NCBI GenBank assembly: GCA_002368575.1
Contig: DFEA01000038.1
Location: 1 to 18,242, forward strand
Source: Lachnospiraceae bacterium UBA3814
GTDB lineage: Bacteria > Bacillota > Clostridia > Lachnospirales > Lachnospiraceae
Reading direction: 5' to 3'
DNA length: 18,242 nt
The notes below the pieces were generated by a model that worked only from the letters and a program-made list of their open reading frames with translations, ran no database searches and was not told the origin of the DNA. The translations under genes and the position numbers were made by a program. Positions 1 to 7,949 of the stretch are shown piece by piece. Every line of letters starts with the position of its first letter. Positions within the stretch are counted from its first letter, which is position 1.

Positions 1-28
1 AGCCACAAAATTCCGAAGATATATTTTC

Positions 29-57
29 TTGAAAAAAGGCATGTATTGAGATAGAAT
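29..57 (+). promoter_or_regulatory. Predicted sigma-A promoter of the galE-rel cluster
   Basis: A -35 box TTGAAA (29-34, 5/6 match) and a -10 box TAGAAT (52-57, 5/6) are separated by exactly 17 bases, which predicts a start near position 64 and a leader of about 45 bases before galE. The next genes follow with very short gaps or overlaps and no terminator, so this promoter may serve galE, rel and the genes after them. I see no operator or riboswitch in the short leader. Confidence 0.6.
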
Positions 58-107
58 TAGCTTTATACTTGTGATAAAAGCTTTTTGAGACATAAAGGAG
101 GTAAGCT

Positions 108-1136
108 ATGGCAGTTCTGGTGACCGGAGGAGCCGGCTTTATAGGAAGCCATACCTGTGTGGAGCTCTTAAACGCAGGGTTTGAGGTGGTAGTGGCCGAT
201 AATCTTTATAACGCATCTGAAGAGTCCTTAAAAAGGGTAGAAGAGATCACCGGCAGAAGCCTCAGGTTTTATAAGACCGATATCCTTGACAGAGAAGGCC
301 TTGATAAGATATTTAAGTCGGAGAGCATTGACTGCGTTATCCATTTTGCCGGCTATAAGGCAGTGGGGGAGTCGGTACAAAAGCCTCTTGAATATTATTA
401 CAACAACATCACCGGGACCCTTGTGCTTACGGACGTAATGAGACAGAACGGCTGCAAGAGCATTGTTTTTTCATCCTCTGCCACGGTCTACGGAGATCCG
501 AAGGTGATACCCATAACCGAGGAGTGTGAAACGGGCGGAGTCACCAATCCCTACGGCAGAACGAAATATATGATAGAGCAGATCCTTAAGGATTACTATG
601 TGGCGGATAAGGAGTGGAACATTATCCTTTTAAGATATTTTAATCCCATAGGTGCCCATGAATCGGGGCGGATAGGAGAGGATCCGAAGGGGATACCGAA
701 CAATCTCATGCCTTATGTTTCTCAGGTGGCCATCGGAAAGCTAAAGTGCCTGGGAGTATTCGGAGACGATTATGATACGCCGGACGGCACAGGGGTACGG
801 GATTATATCCATGTGGTTGACCTGGCGGACGGGCATGTAAAGGCTCTCGCAAAGATCTCCGAGATGAAGGAAAAGGGTGCTGACGGGGTAATGGTCTATA
901 ATCTGGGAACAGGAAAGGGAGTAAGCGTGCTCGAGCTTGTCCATGCCTTTGAAAAGGTCATCGGAAGACCGCTTCCCTATGAGATAAAGCCCCGCCGCGC
1001 GGGAGATATAGCGGTCTGTTATGCCGATCCCTCAAAGGCTAAGAGAGAGCTTGGCTGGGAGGCAAAGAGGGGGATCGAGGAGATGTGCAGGGATTCCTGG
1101 AACTGGCAGAGCAAAAATCCCAACGGCTATAACTGA
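108..1136 (+). CDS. galE: UDP-glucose 4-epimerase GalE
   Basis: Cytosolic short-chain dehydrogenase/reductase enzyme that interconverts UDP-glucose and UDP-galactose using tightly bound NAD. It works in the Leloir pathway and supplies UDP-galactose for cell-surface glycans. The protein has 342 residues, normal for the family. It begins with the NAD-binding Rossmann motif TGGAGFIG (residues 6-13), has the active-site SSSATVYG segment (122-129), and the catalytic pair Tyr149/Lys153 in NPYGRTKY. The sugar-binding RYFNPIGAH stretch lies about 25 residues past the catalytic Lys. The start is supported by a near-perfect ribosome site AAAGGAGG (94-101) seven bases upstream. It ends two bases before rel, so the two are probably co-transcribed and translationally coupled. 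No other gal genes are visible here, which fits a biosynthetic more than a catabolic role (inference). Confidence 0.95.
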   Translation: MAVLVTGGAGFIGSHTCVELLNAGFEVVVADNLYNASEESLKRVEEITGRSLRFYKTDILDREGLDKIFKSESIDCVIHFAGYKAVGESVQKPLEYYYNNITGTLVLTDVMRQNGCKSIVFSSSATVYGDPKVIPITEECETGGVTNPYGRTKYMIEQILKDYYVADKEWNIILLRYFNPIGAHESGRIGEDPKGIPNNLMPYVSQVAIGKLKCLGVFGDDYDTPDGTGVRDYIHVVDLADGHVKALAKISEMKEKGADGVMVYNLGTGKGVSVLELVHAFEKVIGRPLPYEIKPRRAGDIAVCYADPSKAKRELGWEAKRGIEEMCRDSWNWQSKNPNGYN

Positions 1137-1138
1137 TT

Positions 1139-3433
1139 ATGCCTGAAATGACAGTAGAGAAAAAACAGCCGACAGAGCTCATACTTGATGATGGCCATAT
1201 TGAGGCCATGCAGGAAAATCTGAGTCCCGAGGAGCTTTACGGGGTTCTTATCAGTCATGTGAAAAAATATCATCCCTCGGACGATATCACAATGATCGAA
1301 AAGGCCTACAGGGTAGCGAATGAAGCCCATAAGGATCAGTACCGGCGTTCCGGAGAGCACTATATCATCCATCCGCTCTGCGTTGCCATCATCCTTGCGG
1401 AAATGCAGCTTGACAAGGAATCCATAGTCGCGGGGCTCCTTCACGATGTCATTGAGGATACCGTTATGACGATCGAGGAGCTTGAGGAGGAATTCGGCCC
1501 CGATGTCGCCCTGATCGTTGACGGTGTGACAAAGCTTGAAAAGCTTAAGTATAACGAGGACAAGCTGGAATTTCAGGCGGACAATCTCAGAAAGATGTTT
1601 CTTGCCATGGCAAGGGATATAAGGGTGATAATGGTAAAGCTTGCCGACCGTCTCCATAATATGAGGACGCTTCAGTACATGCCGCCCCACAAGCAGGTGG
1701 AGATAGCGAGGGAGACCATGGACATTTATGCTCCTCTGGCTGAGAGGCTCGGTATATCCAAGGTCAAGGTGGAGCTTGATGATCTTTCCCTTAAATATCT
1801 CGAACCTGAGGTTTACTATGACCTTGTTGACAAGATAGCGATACGAAAGAGCGAACGGGAGAAATATGTCCAGGGCATAGTCGATGAGGTGAGCGCTCAC
1901 CTTACGAATGCGGGGATCAGCTTTTCCATAGACGGAAGGGTCAAGCATTTCTTCAGTATCTATAAAAAGATGCTGAATCAGGATAAGACCATCGAGGAGA
2001 TCTATGATCTTTTTGCAATAAGGGTGCTTGTGAATACCGTCAGGGACTGTTATGCCGTGCTGGGGATAATCCATGCTATGTACAAGCCTATTCCCGGCCG
2101 CTTTAAGGACTATATCGCAATGCCCAAGGCCAATATGTACCAGTCCCTTCATACCACGCTCTTTAACCCTAACGGCCAGCCCTTTGAGATACAGATACGT
2201 ACCTACGAAATGCATAAGACCGCGGAATACGGCATAGCGGCACACTGGAAATACAAGGAGGGCTCTGACGGAAAGCATATAGAGGAGCAGGAGGCCGAAA
2301 AGCTGACCTGGCTCAGGCAGATCCTTGAATGGCAGAAGGATATGTCCGACAACCGGGAGTTCTTAAGTACCATTAAGAGCGATATGAATATCTATTCGGA
2401 CAATGTGTACTGCTTTACTCCCAACGGCGATGTAAAGACTCTGCCCGCAGGTTCCAATACCATAGATTTTGCCTACAGCGTACACAGCGCCGTCGGTAAT
2501 AAGATGATAGGCGCAAGGGTAAACGGGCGTCTGGTAACAAATGACTATGTCATAAACAACGGCGACAGGGTCGAGATCATCACATCCCAGAATTCAAAGG
2601 GCCCCAGCAGGGACTGGCTCAACATCGTCAAAAGTCCCCAGGCCCGGAATAAGATAAACCAGTGGTTCAGGAACGAATTCAAGGAAGAAAACATACACAA
2701 GGGAAAGGAGCTGCTGCTTGATTACTGTAAACAGAAGGGGATAGAATTCGGAAAGCTTGCAAAGCCGGAATACATGGATACAATCCTCAGAAAGTACGGC
2801 TTTAAGGAATGGGACGCCTTAAGAGCGGCGGTCGGACACGGAGGCCTTAGGGAAGGCCAGATCATAAACAAGCTTCTTGAGCTATATGAAAAGGACCACC
2901 CCGTGATACAGACGAACGAGGAGGTACTTAAGAGCGTCGAGGACGCAAAGAAACCGGTAAGGTCCCATGAAAAGGGGAAGGCCGGGATCATAGTAAAAGG
3001 GCTTGACGACGTGGCGGTCAGGTTCTCAAAGTGCTGCTCCCCGATACCCGGGGATGAGATCGTCGGGTTCATCACCAGAGGAAGAGGGGTATCCATCCAC
3101 AGGACGGATTGTGTAAATATCATCAATCTTCCGGAGGAGGACAGAAAGCGTCTTATAGAGGCGGAATGGCAGACAGACATCCTTGACTCAGGGAGGTACC
3201 TTGCGGAGATACTTATCTACTGTGAAAACAAACAGGGTATCCTTTCAAGCATTACGAGGGTCCTTTCCGAAAAGAACATAAGCATCCTGAGCCTTAACGC
3301 AAGGGTCTCAAAGCAGGGCACCGCGACGGTTTCGATCTCCTTTGAGGTGGCAAGCAAGGAGGAGCTCAACAGGGTCATTGACCGGCTTGAAACGATACGG
3401 GACATCATCGATATAGAAAGGACTACAGGATAA
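1139..3433 (+). CDS. rel: Bifunctional (p)ppGpp synthetase/hydrolase Rel (RelA/SpoT family)
   Basis: Makes (p)ppGpp from ATP and GTP/GDP during amino-acid starvation and degrades it otherwise; works in the cytosol on ribosomes. The length of 764 residues fits a full-length RSH protein. Order of domains: HD hydrolase (about 50-200) with Arg69, His78, His102-Asp103, Glu106-Asp107 and Asp170/Asn174, all intact; synthetase (about 250-370) with GRVKHFFSIYKKM, the RFKD motif (321-324) and EIQIRT (350-355); TGS (about 420-482); helical linker; a CC motif (Cys632-Cys633, His654, Cys658); and a C-terminal ACT domain (about 686-760). RFKD in place of EFDD is the signature of bifunctional enzymes, so both activities are expected. 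The start has no clear ribosome site and lies two bases after the galE stop, suggesting coupling. The stop overlaps the next ATG (TAATG). Confidence 0.95.
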   Translation: MPEMTVEKKQPTELILDDGHIEAMQENLSPEELYGVLISHVKKYHPSDDITMIEKAYRVANEAHKDQYRRSGEHYIIHPLCVAIILAEMQLDKESIVAGLLHDVIEDTVMTIEELEEEFGPDVALIVDGVTKLEKLKYNEDKLEFQADNLRKMFLAMARDIRVIMVKLADRLHNMRTLQYMPPHKQVEIARETMDIYAPLAERLGISKVKVELDDLSLKYLEPEVYYDLVDKIAIRKSEREKYVQGIVDEVSAHLTNAGISFSIDGRVKHFFSIYKKMLNQDKTIEEIYDLFAIRVLVNTVRDCYAVLGIIHAMYKPIPGRFKDYIAMPKANMYQSLHTTLFNPNGQPFEIQIRTYEMHKTAEYGIAAHWKYKEGSDGKHIEEQEAEKLTWLRQILEWQKDMSDNREFLSTIKSDMNIYSDNVYCFTPNGDVKTLPAGSNTIDFAYSVHSAVGNKMIGARVNGRLVTNDYVINNGDRVEIITSQNSKGPSRDWLNIVKSPQARNKINQWFRNEFKEENIHKGKELLLDYCKQKGIEFGKLAKPEYMDTILRKYGFKEWDALRAAVGHGGLREGQIINKLLELYEKDHPVIQTNEEVLKSVEDAKKPVRSHEKGKAGIIVKGLDDVAVRFSKCCSPIPGDEIVGFITRGRGVSIHRTDCVNIINLPEEDRKRLIEAEWQTDILDSGRYLAEILIYCENKQGILSSITRVLSEKNISILSLNARVSKQGTATVSISFEVASKEELNRVIDRLETIRDIIDIERTTG

Positions 3434-4056
3434 TGGGAATAAAGCTTGGAAGAATGATATTGAGCTCCATAGGCACCAATTGCTATTTTGCCTATAATGA
3501 GGATAAGGCTGCCCTTGTTTTCGATCCCGGGGATGATGGCGAGGGTATTTATGACCGGCTTACGGAGAAGGGCTTCAGGATCGCGGGCATAGTGCTTACC
3601 CACGGACATTTCGACCATATAATGGGGGTGGATGCTCTTAAGAAAAAGGCAGACTGCCAGGTGTATGCTCCTGCCGCGGAGGAAAAGCTCCTTTCGGACC
3701 CGGAGCTCAACTGTACCTCGGATATGGACAGGCAATGCACGGTAAAGCCCGATGTTTTGCTTGAGGACGGGGAGATCGTCAATGTGGAGGGAATAAGCTT
3801 CAGGACCATCCTTACCCCGGGCCATACGGCGGGAAGCGCCTGCTTTTATTTTGAGGATGACAGGCTTCTTATATCGGGGGACACGCTCTTTGAGGGCTCC
3901 GTAGGCAGAACGGATCTTCCCACCGGCAATATGGGTGAGCTGGTGAGATCGATAAAAACGAAGCTTATGGTCCTGCCGGATGACGTGGAGGTATATCCCG
4001 GACACGGGGGGCAGACAACGATAGGTGAGGAGAAGAAATATAATCCCTTCTTTTAA
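3433..4056 (+). CDS. Metallo-beta-lactamase-fold hydrolase, glyoxalase II-like (YcbL/YqgX type)
   Basis: Small cytosolic zinc hydrolase of 207 residues. The metal-binding THGHFDHIMG motif (HxHxDH) lies near residue 57, followed by GHTAGS, SGDTLF and a final PGHG, which together supply the second half of a dinuclear metal site. The length fits the short glyoxalase II-like group that lacks the C-terminal substrate-binding domain of true GloB. Possible substrates are thioesters such as hydroxyacyl-thiols; the actual substrate cannot be read from sequence. The ATG overlaps the rel stop by one base, so translation is coupled to rel. A neighbouring rel, MBL hydrolase and hemZ is a recurring clostridial arrangement (family knowledge), although the dtd gene often found after rel is not here. 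Confidence 0.88.
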   Translation: MGIKLGRMILSSIGTNCYFAYNEDKAALVFDPGDDGEGIYDRLTEKGFRIAGIVLTHGHFDHIMGVDALKKKADCQVYAPAAEEKLLSDPELNCTSDMDRQCTVKPDVLLEDGEIVNVEGISFRTILTPGHTAGSACFYFEDDRLLISGDTLFEGSVGRTDLPTGNMGELVRSIKTKLMVLPDDVEVYPGHGGQTTIGEEKKYNPFF

Positions 4057-4061
4057 ATATT

Positions 4062-5585
4062 ATGATAAGAGTCCTGACAAACAGGAGAATTTTTGAATAC
4101 GATATTCATTCACTTATAAAGGCCTTTTATCCCGGGGAGGAAATATCCTTTTTTTATTGTGAAGACGATGATCTGTCCCGGTTCGATCCGGAACAGATCG
4201 GCGCTGGTCAGTACCTGGTGTTTACGGTACGGTACACGGATTCAGCCTGCCTGACGGCCTGCTGTGAAAACGGAAGGCTCTGCGGTGAGGAGGCTTCTTC
4301 GTACGATAAGGATATGATATCGCCGGATAGCGGCAGAGCTGGCACGGACCTTAAGAATATAGTGAAAAGAACGCTGTACAGGCTCCTTTCCTTTGTGACA
4401 GGAAAAGAGCTTCCCTGGGGGACCCTTACGGGGATACGCCCCACAAGGCTTGTGATGAGGCTCCTTTCACGGGGAGAAAGCGACGACGGGATAAGGCAGG
4501 AGCTTAAGAGGGAGTATTATATCTCAGATGAAAAGCTGGGCCTGAGCCTTGAGATCGCAAAAAGGGAAAGGAGCATCATAGATGCTTCACAGGGCGCGAG
4601 GGGGTACAGTCTCTACATAGGCATTCCCTTCTGCCCGACGACCTGCCTGTACTGTTCCTTTACCTCCTTTCCCATTGCCAAATGGAGAAAAAGAGTCGGG
4701 GATTATATCACGGCCCTTAAGAAGGAGCTCAGGGCGGCCTCGGAAATGCTTGAGGGAAGGCGTCCGGACACGGTATATATCGGGGGAGGTACCCCTACCT
4801 CCTTGGAGCCTGAGGAGCTTTCGGAGATCCTTTTATATATCGGTGAGTGCTTTGACTTAAGCGCCTTGGCTGAGCTTACCGTTGAAGCCGGACGCCCTGA
4901 CAGCATTACCGCCGAAAAGCTTGCGATGCTTAAGGAAAAGGGAGTAAGCCGGATATCGATCAATCCTCAGACCATGAATGACGGGACGCTTAAGGCTATC
5001 GGGCGCAGACATACCGCAGGCTGCTTCAGGGATGCCTTTTTTATGGCAAGAGAGGCGGGCTTTGACAATATAAATACCGACCTTATCCTGGGACTGCCGG
5101 GTGAGGGAGAAAACGAGGTAAAAAGGACCTTTTCCGAAATAGAAAAGCTGGGACCCGATTCAGTCACGGTCCACTGCCTTGCCGTAAAACGTGCAGCCGC
5201 ACTGTCGGAGTATGTGAAAGGCCTCGGGACCGGATGGAGTGTGATAACGCCGGAGACCATGAGGCACAGTGAGGAGGTCTTAAGAGGTATGGGGCTTAAG
5301 CCCTATTACTTATACCGGCAGAAGAATATGTCCGGCAATTTTGAGAATACGGGCTATGCCTTGGAGGGCAAATACGGAATATATAATATCCTCATGATGG
5401 AGGAGGTACAGGATATAGTGGCTCTTGGCGCGGGGACCGTGACAAAAAGAGTCTGTTACGACGAAGGGACCGGTAAGGCGACAGGGCTTATAGAACGCTG
5501 CGACAACGTTAAGGATGTGGAGCAGTATATTGACAGGATAGACGAGATGACAGACAGAAAGAGAAAACTGTTTGGATTTCTTTAA
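4062..5585 (+). CDS. hemZ: HemZ-family radical SAM protein (coproporphyrinogen dehydrogenase-like)
   Basis: Radical SAM enzyme of 507 residues, close to Bacillus HemZ. The first 170 residues form the N-terminal region typical of HemZ and absent from HemN and HemW. The iron-sulfur motif follows as Cys191-PTT-Cys195-LY-Cys198-SF, then GGGTPTSL (241-248) and a HemN-like barrel. The family is annotated as oxygen-independent coproporphyrinogen III dehydrogenase, but the fourth cysteine that HemN has after CxxxCxxC is Phe200 here, as in HemW. The substrate is therefore uncertain. The gene starts five bases after the MBL gene without an obvious ribosome site and ends 45 bases before the HD-GYP gene. 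No other heme-synthesis gene is visible in the window. Confidence 0.88.
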   Translation: MIRVLTNRRIFEYDIHSLIKAFYPGEEISFFYCEDDDLSRFDPEQIGAGQYLVFTVRYTDSACLTACCENGRLCGEEASSYDKDMISPDSGRAGTDLKNIVKRTLYRLLSFVTGKELPWGTLTGIRPTRLVMRLLSRGESDDGIRQELKREYYISDEKLGLSLEIAKRERSIIDASQGARGYSLYIGIPFCPTTCLYCSFTSFPIAKWRKRVGDYITALKKELRAASEMLEGRRPDTVYIGGGTPTSLEPEELSEILLYIGECFDLSALAELTVEAGRPDSITAEKLAMLKEKGVSRISINPQTMNDGTLKAIGRRHTAGCFRDAFFMAREAGFDNINTDLILGLPGEGENEVKRTFSEIEKLGPDSVTVHCLAVKRAAALSEYVKGLGTGWSVITPETMRHSEEVLRGMGLKPYYLYRQKNMSGNFENTGYALEGKYGIYNILMMEEVQDIVALGAGTVTKRVCYDEGTGKATGLIERCDNVKDVEQYIDRIDEMTDRKRKLFGFL

Positions 5586-5630
5586 AAAGCCTTTCACGAA
5601 GACGGATCAAAAGGGATCGAAGGACAGCTT

Positions 5631-7883
5631 ATGAATCTGCAGATAAAACGTACCAATAAAGTGCTCCTGACAGGGTGGGCGGTTATTGACCTCATCCTTT
5701 TTGTCATGTATCTGATGGAGGTGTTCAGAGGCGACAGAACAGCCGGTTATATGGTGGTTTTCTCGGCTTTTTCCATCCTTCCCCTGGTGGTCGTATGCCA
5801 GCTTTACAAAAGAGGGCTGGATGATGAGATTAAATATTTCATAGTTTTCGGCTATACCCTGATGTATGGCTTCGTCCTTATGACGGCCAATACTGATATC
5901 GTATGGACGTATATACTTCCGATGCTTTCGTTTCTTGTGCTTTACCATAATCCGAGGCTCATCGTGTTAAGCGGAGTCATCTCCACCGTCCTTAATCTTT
6001 TAAGCATTTTCTTAAGATTCCACAGGAGTGAGATCACCGATCTTTTTGATAAGGATGTAAGGATCCAGATAGCGGTGCTTTCGGTCTGCTATATCGCCCT
6101 GTATTTCGCCACGGTGCTGTACAGAAGGATATGCAACGAGAACGCGGTCTTCAATGATGAGGTGGAAAGACAGAAGGAGGAGCTTTTCCAGCAGGCGGAG
6201 GAGCTGGAAGCCTTAAACGGGGAGCTCAACAGATATTCGGAGGATCTTCTTGTAAAGAACGACCAGCTAAAGGAGATGGCAATGCAGACCATCATGACCA
6301 TTGCAAATACCATCGACGCGAAGGATGAGTATACAAGAGGACACAGCCGGAGGGTATCGGAATATTCCGCCGCTATCGCCGCGGAAATGGGATTTTCGGA
6401 GGAGGAGCTTCGGGACATCAGGTTCACCGGACTCCTTCATGATATCGGAAAGATAGGCGTGCCCGACAACGTTCTTAACAAGCCCGGACGGCTCACCTCT
6501 GAGGAATATCAGCTGATGAAGGATCATACGGTGACCGGCGGGGAGATACTTAAGGACATCACCATGATAAAGGATCTGGACATCGGTGCAAAGTATCATC
6601 ATGAGCATTATGACGGAACGGGCTATCCTGAGGGGCTTAGGGGTGATGAGATCCCCCTTACGGCAAGGATTATAGGAGTGGCGGATGCGTATGACGCCAT
6701 GACCTCAAATCGTGTATACAGAAGGCATCTGCCGCAGGATAAGGTCATCGAGGAGCTTAAAAAGGGAAACGGAACACAGTTTGATCCAAAGGCCTGCAGC
6801 ATCCTTCTCAGGCTGATAGAGGAAAACAGACTGCCGGGCTTCAATCCGGATGATGAATCCATTGAGGTCAAGCAGGCCACACAGATACTTACACGTGTCA
6901 TTGACAAGGCGGAGGAGGCTGCGCTTGAGGATATGCAGCTTGATGAGCTTACGGGCACCCTGAGCCGTGAACACGGGATGAAGGTGATACAGAATGAGAT
7001 AGGAAAGCATGGGACAGGCTCGATCTTTGCCTTTGATATAGATAATTTCAGGCGTGTCAACGAGAAAAAGGGCTTTGTCACAGGGGACAGATACCTGAGC
7101 AGGGCGGCGGAGGAAATAAAGAGCCTCGTAAAGGATATCACGGTGTGCCGCTTCGGCTCCGATGAATTCATAGCGTATCTGCCGGATGCGGACAGCGAGG
7201 AGGATGCTGTGCGAATGGCGGAAAAATATATTGCGGCCATCAGGGACATTTCCCTTAACGACCCTTCCTACTCCATGCTGTCGGTTTCCATCGGGATAAC
7301 TCCGGTATCTACCGAAAAGGACAGGATAATGGTGCTTTACGAAAATGCCAGCAAGGCGCTGTTCGTCGCAAAGCAGTACGGCGAGGGAAGCTTTTTCTAC
7401 CACGGGCTTGACATGAGTGAAGAGGACGATGTGGCTGTGGCAAATTCCGCCGATCTTCGGTATATCGTGGATTGTATAAACAGCCCGGACAAAGAGAGCT
7501 TACAGGAGAGCTTTCCTGAGGCATATGCCGTTTCGGAGGCCGCAAGGGAGCTGATGAAGGAAAATGGGGATGATATCTACATTACCCTCTTTACCCTGAG
7601 GCTTAAGGACGGGGATCAGTTGAATACCGTCAGCAGGACGGAGCTTATGGATATCCTTGAGAGGTCTATAGGAAAGCATCTTGAAAAGTGCTGTGTTGCG
7701 CTTAAATACAGCAATTTGCAGCATGTACTGCTGATCGGGGGGCTTGATGAGGGAGGCGTGCGGCAGACCATCAATAAGATCACGGCGGATTTTTACAGAG
7801 TGAATACGGCAAGGGAAGTCGAGGTGCATTATGATACCGCAGAGCTTGCCAAGCCTTTACTTTTTGAAGCAGGAAAAGTATAA
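5631..7883 (+). CDS. Membrane HD-GYP protein with degenerate GGDEF (cyclic-di-GMP signalling)
   Basis: Predicted membrane-bound signalling protein of 750 residues. The N-terminus (about 10-165) has about six hydrophobic helices with short loops, a likely membrane sensor. A coiled-coil-like linker (about 170-218) follows. The HD-GYP domain (about 220-400) keeps GHS (His238), HDIGK (270-274), the DHT histidine (His299), HH (323-324), GTGYP (329-333) and ADAYDAM, so cyclic-di-GMP phosphodiesterase activity is likely. A GGDEF-like domain (about 435-592) has DIDNF (469-473), but its signature reads RFGSDEF: the second glycine is Ser510, and there is no RxxD inhibitory site. Residues 600-750 form another alpha/beta region, perhaps a further degenerate cyclase fold. 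Ribosome site GAAGGA (5619-5624). The order HD-GYP before GGDEF is less usual than the reverse. The inferred role is breakdown of cyclic-di-GMP, with the GGDEF part possibly sensing GTP. Confidence 0.88.
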   Translation: MNLQIKRTNKVLLTGWAVIDLILFVMYLMEVFRGDRTAGYMVVFSAFSILPLVVVCQLYKRGLDDEIKYFIVFGYTLMYGFVLMTANTDIVWTYILPMLSFLVLYHNPRLIVLSGVISTVLNLLSIFLRFHRSEITDLFDKDVRIQIAVLSVCYIALYFATVLYRRICNENAVFNDEVERQKEELFQQAEELEALNGELNRYSEDLLVKNDQLKEMAMQTIMTIANTIDAKDEYTRGHSRRVSEYSAAIAAEMGFSEEELRDIRFTGLLHDIGKIGVPDNVLNKPGRLTSEEYQLMKDHTVTGGEILKDITMIKDLDIGAKYHHEHYDGTGYPEGLRGDEIPLTARIIGVADAYDAMTSNRVYRRHLPQDKVIEELKKGNGTQFDPKACSILLRLIEENRLPGFNPDDESIEVKQATQILTRVIDKAEEAALEDMQLDELTGTLSREHGMKVIQNEIGKHGTGSIFAFDIDNFRRVNEKKGFVTGDRYLSRAAEEIKSLVKDITVCRFGSDEFIAYLPDADSEEDAVRMAEKYIAAIRDISLNDPSYSMLSVSIGITPVSTEKDRIMVLYENASKALFVAKQYGEGSFFYHGLDMSEEDDVAVANSADLRYIVDCINSPDKESLQESFPEAYAVSEAARELMKENGDDIYITLFTLRLKDGDQLNTVSRTELMDILERSIGKHLEKCCVALKYSNLQHVLLIGGLDEGGVRQTINKITADFYRVNTAREVEVHYDTAELAKPLLFEAGKV

Positions 7884-7884
7884 T
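7856..7884 (+). promoter_or_regulatory. Predicted sigma-A promoter of the yicC-gmk-rpoZ cluster
   Basis: A -35 box TTTACT (7856-7861, 4/6 match) and a perfect -10 box TATAAT (7879-7884) are 17 bases apart. The -10 box overlaps the TAA stop codon of the HD-GYP gene (7881-7883). The predicted start, about seven bases downstream near 7891, coincides with the first base of a strong stem-loop, which supports the placement. No terminator separates the HD-GYP gene from yicC, so readthrough would add to this promoter. Confidence 0.6.
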
Positions 7885-7890
7885 GATTGG

Positions 7891-7920
7891 GTAACGGTTC
7901 ACCGGAGAATGAACCGTTGC
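7891..7920 (+). promoter_or_regulatory. 5' stem-loop in the yicC leader
   Basis: Bases 7891-7901 and 7910-7920 are complementary over 11 pairs (nine Watson-Crick pairs in the core AACGGTTCA/TGAACCGTT, then one U-G and one G-C), with an eight-base loop. There is no T-run after it, so it is not a terminator. It lies at the predicted transcript start and 30 bases before yicC, so it could stabilise the 5' end of the mRNA. It leaves the yicC ribosome site CAGGAG (7937-7942) open. Confidence 0.6.
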
Positions 7921-7949
7921 ATGATGGAGCGGATGGCAGGAGTGAATAA

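Noticed and set aside
1127..2278. 383-codon open frame on the minus strand opposite rel
   Set aside because: It is the shadow of the highly conserved rel gene, with no ribosome site or recognisable domain.
5530..5558. TTGACA inside the end of hemZ as a promoter for the HD-GYP gene
   Set aside because: No -10-like sequence at 16-18 bases downstream.
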